Below are positions 56,905 through 64,000 of a stretch of DNA of 64,000 nucleotides, in pieces (within the stretch, counting starts at the first letter, position 1; the number at the start of each line of letters is the position of its first letter). Position numbers and translations under genes: made by a program. This DNA comes from Agrostemma githago (Eukaryota > Streptophyta > Magnoliopsida > Caryophyllales > Caryophyllaceae): contig OY288247.1 in NCBI GenBank assembly GCA_958450325.1, positions 55,989,701 through 56,053,700 on the forward strand, read 5' to 3'. The notes beneath the pieces were generated by a model that was not told the DNA's origin, did not search any database, and saw only the letters and a list, made by a program, of their open reading frames with translations.

Positions 56905-59900
56905 TTTTTTTTTTGGTAAAAATGTTAGTATTATATAACAGCGGACTGAATACAAAGAAGGAAAACAAACATCCCAACCTATGTAATCCCCTAGAAATTC
57001 TAACGCGATACAGTGGCGGAAACACTGTAGAGTCGAGATTAAAACACGCTGTAACTATGTCTTAGAAAAATTAAAATGGTAAAGGCAAACAATAGGCATT
57101 AAATAAAATGACCAAAATTTAAAACAATCCACAAAAGGGGTTTGAACAATCCATAAGACATAATTATTAAAATAAATAAGCAGGATCCACACTGCTCGCT
57201 AGCCTACACCCGGAACATGTATACCTGCCATGTTAAAACATAGCAGCCACAATCAGTGGGGAGCAACGTCAACGTTCTCCCAGCCGTATGACAGGATTTT
57301 AAAAACTGTAATTACTACTATAGAAAAATAGTAAAAATGAAAACAGTAAAACATTATAATGAAAATAAGATTTCAGTGAAAAACTCCACATATCGAAATA
57401 ATATAATAAAAATGAGTTTTCCGAAGAGAACATAAAACATTTGCCAACCTGCAACCAAATTATATATATCGATAATAATAAAAATAGTCAAAATGGCGTT
57501 ATGGATAGGATTAATGATGAATGCTAGACTTTCACTAGGAGAATACTAAAAACTAGCTTCGAGAACTTAGTTCAAACAAATCAAACTTCGGTCTCTAACT
57601 AGGCTACTCAACCATAATAGGACGGCGACTTATAAATGCGTGGCCCTAGTTTAAGATGATATGTACACCCCTCCCGAGCACCATAAATACTCAGTTCAAC
57701 CCGACGGCGTCTTACACTGCGAGGCACGAGCTTAAGAAAATATACACACACTCCCGAACACCATATATGCTCGGTTCAACAACCAGTGTGCCCCATAAAG
57801 ACACACCAGCCTTATAGTTGATGGCAAAAACGTAAACCCCAGATTATATTACTCTAACCTCACACTTGTCCTTATTCCATAACTCCAAAACAAAGCCATT
57901 ATCGATATTCAAAAGATATAATCATTATAAATAATAAGGGAACAAAAAGAAAAAGATCACTTTCCAAAAGATGAAACTTTCTATTTTAGGAAACTTCTAT
58001 TTTTAGAAACTTTACCAAAAATAGCATCATATCAAAATAGCAAAAATATTAGTTCATACTAATAACACATTTTTAGTAAACGATGTAGATTTATAAAACT
58101 AGTACTTTCGGCCTTAACGATAATACTTCTTAAAACGAGAACATTTGAGTTAATGAAATCATTGAAATATCGTACAAGTGTTATGAAATGATTAAAAATG
58201 TCTTAAGCATTTTAATACTACTAATCAAGGTGTTTTCAAAAGTTATAAAGCTCAAATTCCCTAATTATTATTAGTTTCGTCAAATAAAATTATAAATAGG
58301 ATTTTACGGCAAATATCAAATTAAATATTTGAACGTCTTTATTTAATTAAATCAAAAATTATATTTAAAGTATGTTAAGGGATGATTTAACTCTTAAAGT
58401 TTCAGATTTAAATATTTTCAAAATGGCTGGAAAAATAATTCTTTTAGGTAAGACGAAACATTTTAACAATAAATCACAATTTGTCCAAAAATCAATACTT
58501 ATTAATTAAAGAGTCTAATAAATAGTAAATAAATCACGTAAAATAGCTAAAATATATTTATGGACATTATGTCCAGAAAATAAAATTTTCCATAATCCTA
58601 AAACTCGGTTTTTAAAGCATTTTCTCGTTAATTGTCTAATCTCGACAATAACGATTAATAAAAATAGTAATTACAAAACGATTTAAGTATTAATATCCAA
58701 AAATTATTATTAAACTTAAAAATCATGATTTTCCAGAAAATACTGTTTTTCCAGATTTCCAAAAATTCCAGATTTAAAAAATCTCGTTAAAACCGTCTTT
58801 TAAACCCGTTTTCACAATTAACGATACCATTAATAAAACTTATCGTTCCTAACATTTTATTAAAGCACTAAAAATCATAAAATTAAATTTTATTAAGAAA
58901 TCATTAGAATCATATTTTTTCCAGATTTAATCATAGGACCAGAAATCGAGAATTTAAACGACAACGCGGTTTTAACGATAAACGATGATTTAAAGTGATT
59001 AATTAATTCATCCACTTAACAATTCCGAAAAATTATGAATAAATTCAGAAAATTCTATTTCATCAGAAAGTTTCACCACGTCAAAAATCAAATTAAAATA
59101 AAATGTTTAGATACTAGAACTAAAAATCGGTTTTTAATCGTTTTTGTCCGATAAAGGTAATAATTCAATAATCGATATCAAAAATATCAGAAAAATACCA
59201 AATTATTAAAAATCATCAAAAATCTCATTTTTACAGAATAAAATTATATATTACAAGTTTAGGCCGAATATTACGATTTTACAAATTAATATAATGATTT
59301 AATCGTTAATCTCGTAAAAGCGATAAAGATACCAAAAAATGCAAATTTTCAACTTTTAAAAATTTTCCAGATTATATGACATACATATATTGTCAAAAAT
59401 AAAATTATAAATATATACATGCAATTACAACAATAAAATCAAGCAATACCGAGTAACACCGACGTTACCTTCACTCCCAATCCGAGTCTACGATAAATTC
59501 GTCGGTTTCAGGGTCGACCAAAACTCCTACATCGCATGACATACATGGTACAAAAATACCATGAGAAAACTGAAAGAAACAAGGTAAATAACGATCGGAA
59601 ATAACATCGATTATTACCTTAACGAAGGGAAACGATAGACGATTAATTTGGAGATGAAAATGGGATGATCAAGACTCGATTTTAAAATAAATCTAGGCTG
59701 GAAAATCTGCTGAAACTCATGGCCAAAGGAGAGGAAATGAAAGGTATTTCTTGTTTAATGTGTTGAATAAAAATGAATGAATAAATTATGATGAGATGAG
59801 TGTATGAATGTGGACTATTAAAATGATAACAACTATGTTAAACCATCCAAAACATCAGCCAAAATGAATAAGAAGGGAGTGTGAAGAGTCTTGTAATAAG

Positions 59901-60547
59901 TCCAAAAATGATTGTAGGAAAATAAAATATCTAAGGCATTTAATCAAGTTATAATACCAAGTGTTAAAAAAATGTGAAAGTGTGTGACCAAGGGTGTCAT
60001 GGTCCAAAAAGAAGTCAAAAGTATTTCTTTTAATTGTGGGTTGCTTAAAAATAAGAATCATAAAATTATTAAAAGCATTTCAAAGCAATTTGAATAAACC
60101 TCGCGTTGGAAAATAATTATTTACGAAACTTCGTATTAAAATCATAAATGGCTTATTTTTAGTAAATAAAAATATTTCTTAGTTGAAAAATATTATATAA
60201 ATGTATTTAAACATTTTTAGGAAAAGGAATAACTTAAATCCGAGCTTAAAAACGTCAATTCAAAGAGAAATAGGATTCATCGCGGAAAATTAAATAGTTT
60301 ACGAAGAAAACCAAATAAATGGATTTAAGAGAATTAATATCTTAAACAATAAAAATAAATATCATTAAACTCAAAAATAAAAATAAATCTTGGTAAAACG
60401 ATGAAATATGAGGCCGAAATTTGACAGAGTTATGACGAAGTCATAACGGAAAGGATAAAACTTAAGGAAAAATAGCGGGTGTTACAACCTAAGCGGTCAA
60501 GATGAGTTTCCTGATATTCTCCTCGTCTTTACACTTAATATTATCCT
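56905..60547 (-). mobile_element. 5'-truncated LINE 3' end with nested solo LTR
   Basis: A 16-bp direct repeat TTCATTGGGAGTAATT (56,889-56,904 and 60,548-60,563) flanks it. The insert starts with a T run on the plus strand, which is a poly(A) tail on the minus strand. Only about 140 bp belong to the LINE: 56,905-56,981 and 60,492-60,547. The minus strand reads a short C-terminal peptide (KDEENIRKLILTA) and a plant LINE-like 3' end. Long target duplication plus poly(A) indicates target-primed insertion. Confidence 0.75.
56982..60486. mobile_element. Solo LTR, 3.5 kb
   Basis: Starts TGTAATCCCC and ends GGGTGTTACA, flanked by the 5-bp duplication ACCTA (56,977-56,981 and 60,487-60,491). No second LTR, primer site or ORF lies inside. 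The minus strand starts TGTAACACCCGC, a common start for large gypsy LTRs, probably of the Tekay/Del chromovirus type (inference). The interior is AT-rich without genes. It formed by LTR-LTR recombination after insertion into the LINE fragment. Confidence 0.75.
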
Positions 60548-60563
60548 TTCATTGGGAGTAATT

Positions 60564-61891
60564 AGTTAGTACCCTTTCCTTTGGTTCTAATTTATTAAAT
60601 GATTTTGTGTATAACGTTCGATCGGGTACGTAATAATTAAAACGAGCGATATTTCAATTTGGTTTTGGGATTTATCTCTGTCTTTTAGGCATTATTAAAT
60701 GGGAGAGTAGTAGTGTCTTGAGGTTGATTTCGGTAGTATAGATGGGTACTATATGGGTTAGACCCGTTTTAATGTTAACAAGAATATTAAATCAATTATA
60801 TTATTTGTAGCTTGTGGGTTCGAGGAGAAGGAATTTTTGGACTAATTATAGCTCAGATTGACCGTCTTGAGAGGTAAGGACGTTTTAACCTTTTCAACTT
60901 TAAGTAAAGAGCATGTTCGGCTTAAATTATATTTTTGAAACGGTTTTATAATTATTTTGTCAATGGTAAATTTTTGTGATACTATTGTGATATTTTGGAT
61001 ATTGAAAGTTTGTGACACAAGTCACCTATTGGTATTATTTTGGTACAATTTTTGGTGGTTATAACAGACTCCGGGAGCTCTGTTGGTCTATGATGTTAAG
61101 GTGCGTCTGAGACGTCTCTGAGATTTCATACCGAAACTGAACTCCTGGCCCGAGCTGTGTTAAGTGGGGTTTTCTGGCCCCCACTTGCTAGGTAGATAGA
61201 CTTTCTCCTTTGGCAGCCTCATCCTACTAACTGCCCAAATGTGAGTAGTGCGCACTATAATAAGTCTAGCTAAGCATAGGTGGTACGGTAGGACCTTGGC
61301 ACACAGGTGGTGACAATATATTTTGGTTGGTTTTGATTTTGACTACTATTTTCACAATATTTTTGGTTTGGTATCGAGATGGTGATATTTAACTCCGATT
61401 TCAGTTGGCACACAGGTGGTGACAATTATAATCGTTGTGTTACGTTTTCAGTATAATATATTTTACTCAGCTTTGATGACGTCCTTTTGTTTTGGGTCGT
61501 TCCCCCGCTGGAACCTGTACCTGTTTGTGTTTTGGGTACAGTTGATAGGTACACCTAATATGATAGGTACACCTAATATGCTGCATGAGTGCATTTTGGT
61601 TCGGGATGCTGAGCGAGGAAGAATTTTATTATTTAACATTTACCTCCGAACTATTTATATTTATGTTGAATTTTGGTTTGAAGTTGTTTTAAACCGTTTT
61701 GGATTTTGTGGGACTTAAGTCTTCCGCCGCAATGTTTTCATTTAATTAGCTGTCAGATTTTATATTTCTTTTAATTCTTATACTATTCTTTTGCCTTGCA
61801 CTTGGCCTTGTGAGCTAAGTGCGGAGTAACGACTTTGAATTTTCCGTTTTATCCTCTTATTTTGGTCACGAAAACTTAGGGTTGTTACATT
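60564..61891 (+). other. LTR-like DNA ending GGGTTGTTACA
   Basis: It contains features frequent in large plant gypsy LTRs (CCTTGGCACACAGGTGG twice; CACTTGGCCTTG...GTGCGGAGTAACG) and ends TTAGGGTTGTTACA at about 61,891. A matching start and target duplication were not established. The ORF at 61,416-61,718 has no recognisable domain and is not supported. Confidence 0.35.
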
Positions 61892-62002
61892 CATAGGGAT
61901 GATGATTCCCGAACGTCCTCAGATGGATATCAAGTCAGCCATGTCCTGGGAACAACTTCGACTCTCCACTTGGAGTTGACGATACCATGAAACTTTGATC
62001 AA

Positions 62003-63240
62003 ATGATCTCGCTTGTAAGTAGAGCGTATCTATCTTATTTAAATTATATACCTGATCATATGTCGGATAGAATACCGAATATTACTCGTAACCTTTCCCA
62101 TATCTCCTGTATGGTGTGGAATATCCAGGGTATTGGTAGCAAGAATAAAATTAATGCACTTAAAGAAGTTGTTAAGACCCATAATCCCTCTGTTATTGCT
62201 CTCATCGAGACTCACATGAGAGGTGATCATGCGGAAAGAATCGGTAAGATTCTCGGTTATGAAGGACATACACGATTTGATCCTATTGGTTTTAGTGGTG
62301 GGATATGGGTCTACTGGCGAACGGACCTGGTTACTGTTAATGTTATAGATACAAAAGAACAATTTATTACGATAGAAGTTTCTTGGAATGGACATCTTCC
62401 CTGGTTTTTCTCTGCTGTCTACGCCAGTCCTGATCCCTCGAATCGTAGGGAATTTGGGCTGAATTGGAAAGGTACGCTCATAATAATAATCATTCGTGGC
62501 TCCTCGCTGGAGACTTTAATGAAACTCGTTCGCTGAGTGAACGTCATGGCGGTAATTCTTCCATGGCTAAACAATGTGAGCTATTTGATAATTGGATCAA
62601 AAATTGTGAATTAATTGAGCTTGCCTTTACTGGTGCAGCTCATACATGGTCTCGCGGTAATTCTAGTGACACTAGACAGAGTGCAAGGTTAGACAGAGCT
62701 TTATACAATGCTGATTGGGGCTCTCTGCTCGAGGAGGCTATGGCTAAACACTTACTTGCTTATAAATCCGACCATTGCCCGATCCTTATCTCTCCAAATA
62801 GGTTTGCGTCTCTTAATCTGTGTAAAAGTCATTCAAATTCCAAGCTACTTGGATGACACATGAGAAATTTACAGGATTTGTCGAAGAAACCTGGTCAAGT
62901 GAAGGCTCATTTACTTCAAAGTTAGAGCCGCTCTCCAGCAAACTACTAGTGTGGAATCAAGTGGTTTTCGGTAATATTTTTTGACTGAAAAACAATTATT
63001 GGCTCGCCTAGAAGATTGTAAAAAGCAACTAACTACTTCAAAGGAAAGTCGATTTATTAAGCTCGAGGCTAAATTGAGAAAAGAGTTAGATCTTGAACGG
63101 GAAGAACTTCTGTGGTATCAAAAATCGCGGGTGGACTTTATTTTAGATGGTGACTATATAGGGTTCCTTTGGTTGATGCGAGACGAGCAAATTAATGGGA
63201 AGTAGATTATTATGAGAAATAAACTTGCTTTCCTAATTAA
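62003..63240 (+). pseudogene. L1-type LINE ORF2 fragment: endonuclease
   Basis: The endonuclease domain is recognisable: VWNIQGIGS, IALIETHM, AVYASPDPSN, LLAGDFNET, ARLDRALYN and the catalytic SDHCPIL. A 1-nt deletion near 62,455 shifts the frame between AVYASPDPSNRREF and LLAGDFN. Further breaks occur near 62,855 and 62,975. The pre-reverse-transcriptase segment ELLWYQKSRVDFILDGD is reached (about 63,100-63,150), then the element ends. Reverse transcriptase is absent. It nicked target DNA in the intact ancestor. Confidence 0.85.
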
Positions 63241-63890
63241 TGAGAAGTTTTAAAAAGTGTTTGGTTATCTATGTGGAACTTAATTTATGTGAATTGCAAG
63301 TTACCAAGAGGGGTTGATAAACAACTTCCTACCTATGTAGAAAGTCAATTCCATGTGAAGTTCCACCTCCCCATCTTCTTTATATAAAAGAAGAGTCCAA
63401 AGGAAACTAGTGTTAAATCCCGTGACACGTCACGGGGTTGTAAAATCTTTTTAAAAAATAATTGGAAGTTAGACATATTGAGATACATTGGATGTAGACT
63501 TAGTGACAACACAGATGATTATTACTGACTTGATAAAAAGATTCATATAATAGACTAAAATGTTTACCCGTGATTCTGTGACGTTATGTTGCGTATTTGT
63601 AGTTTAAGATAACTCGACATACAACTTTGAAACGGAAGATTAGTGTGATACCCACGACATTAAAGGAATTTTTGGAATTCATATACCAACATATGTAACT
63701 TCACCCGAGTACATTCTACAACCATCAAAAGGAAAGATTAGAAATGACACCGGTGATATTTGCCCCATTTTAATCACATATACTCCTCAGGGTCGTCACA
63801 TACTCACATATATTGAGGAAATGGGGTAAAAAAATTTAAAACAAAGGGAGTATTATATTTGGATTTATAATACTTTGGATAATTTAAATT
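63241..63890. other. Region without supported genes
   Basis: AT-rich. It contains an imperfect inverted pair (TGTGGAACTT...ATGTGAATT at about 63,273 and AATTCCATGTGAAGTTCCAC at about 63,348) and a palindrome CCCGTGACACGTCACGGGG at 63,419-63,437. AACAAAGGGAGTATTA at about 63,840 may be a Stowaway end fragment. Nothing else is recognised. Confidence 0.3.
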
Positions 63891-64000
63891 ATTATTATTT
63901 TTTTGAGCAAAAAGATCATTTCATTAATAAAAGGTTATACAACTTCTAAAACATATATCGAAACTGAACGAATACAATTCTAAATACTTCGCCGTTTCAC
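63891..64000 (-). mobile_element. LINE 3' end, cut by the window edge
   Basis: The minus strand reads ...TTAATGAAATGATCTTTTTG CTC followed by an A run, a common ending of plant L1-type LINEs. The body continues beyond the right edge. Confidence 0.4.

Overview
The window is eukaryotic nuclear DNA from a flowering plant, almost certainly a eudicot. The evidence is a multi-exon type IIB Ca2+-ATPase of the plant ACA8/ACA9/ACA10 group (N-terminal calmodulin-binding segment, GT-AG introns) and plant-type transposons: CACTACTACAA-ended CACTA, Stowaway (CTCCCTCCG, TA duplication), Tourist-like, MULE, and Tat and Athila-like LTR elements. The genus cannot be fixed from sequence alone. A Tat element with an antisense extra ORF is known from Silene (Retand) and other eudicots, so Caryophyllales is possible but unproven.

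Layout. (1) 1-10,500: the 5' 60% of an ACA8/10-like Ca2+-ATPase on the minus strand; 21 exons can be joined in frame (about 636 residues, from the start codon to the nucleotide-binding domain), and the rest lies off the left edge. A 256-bp Tourist-like MITE sits in one intron. (2) 10,670-23,830: a nested stack. GGGTCGGGT-rich DNA flanks a Stowaway MITE, which is split by two adjacent MULE copies with 9-bp target duplications. One MULE copy is itself interrupted by an Athila-like LTR element that has one LTR only. (3) 23,840-24,880: an LTR remnant and a gypsy gag remnant. (4) 24,987-55,332: five consecutive terminal-inverted-repeat elements (called V0, VE, V1, V2 and V3 here), separated only by TA/GA/CA microsatellites. 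Each is filled with its own short repeated motif. V1-V3 carry pieces of a small split gene whose last exon resembles the start of a FAR1/FHY3-type domain. V0 contains a 3.4-kb CACTA element that has captured a USP-kinase gene fragment. V1 contains a complete 15.0-kb Tat-lineage retrotransposon (two 2.42-kb LTRs, 5-bp duplication, gag, defective pol, and an antisense spliced ORF with its own TATA box). (5) 55,333-64,000: a microsatellite, one unrecognised 112-residue ORF, a LINE 3' end split by a 3.5-kb solo LTR, LTR-like DNA, a broken LINE endonuclease ORF, and another LINE tail at the right edge.

Functionally only the Ca2+-ATPase looks like a host gene. The remainder is transposon DNA in which younger elements sit inside older ones, so insertion order can be read from the interruptions. 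The most unusual part is the microsatellite-separated array of TIR elements with element-specific motif arrays. This resembles the VANDAL/VANC arrangement of Arabidopsis MULEs in principle, but I did not recognise the family.
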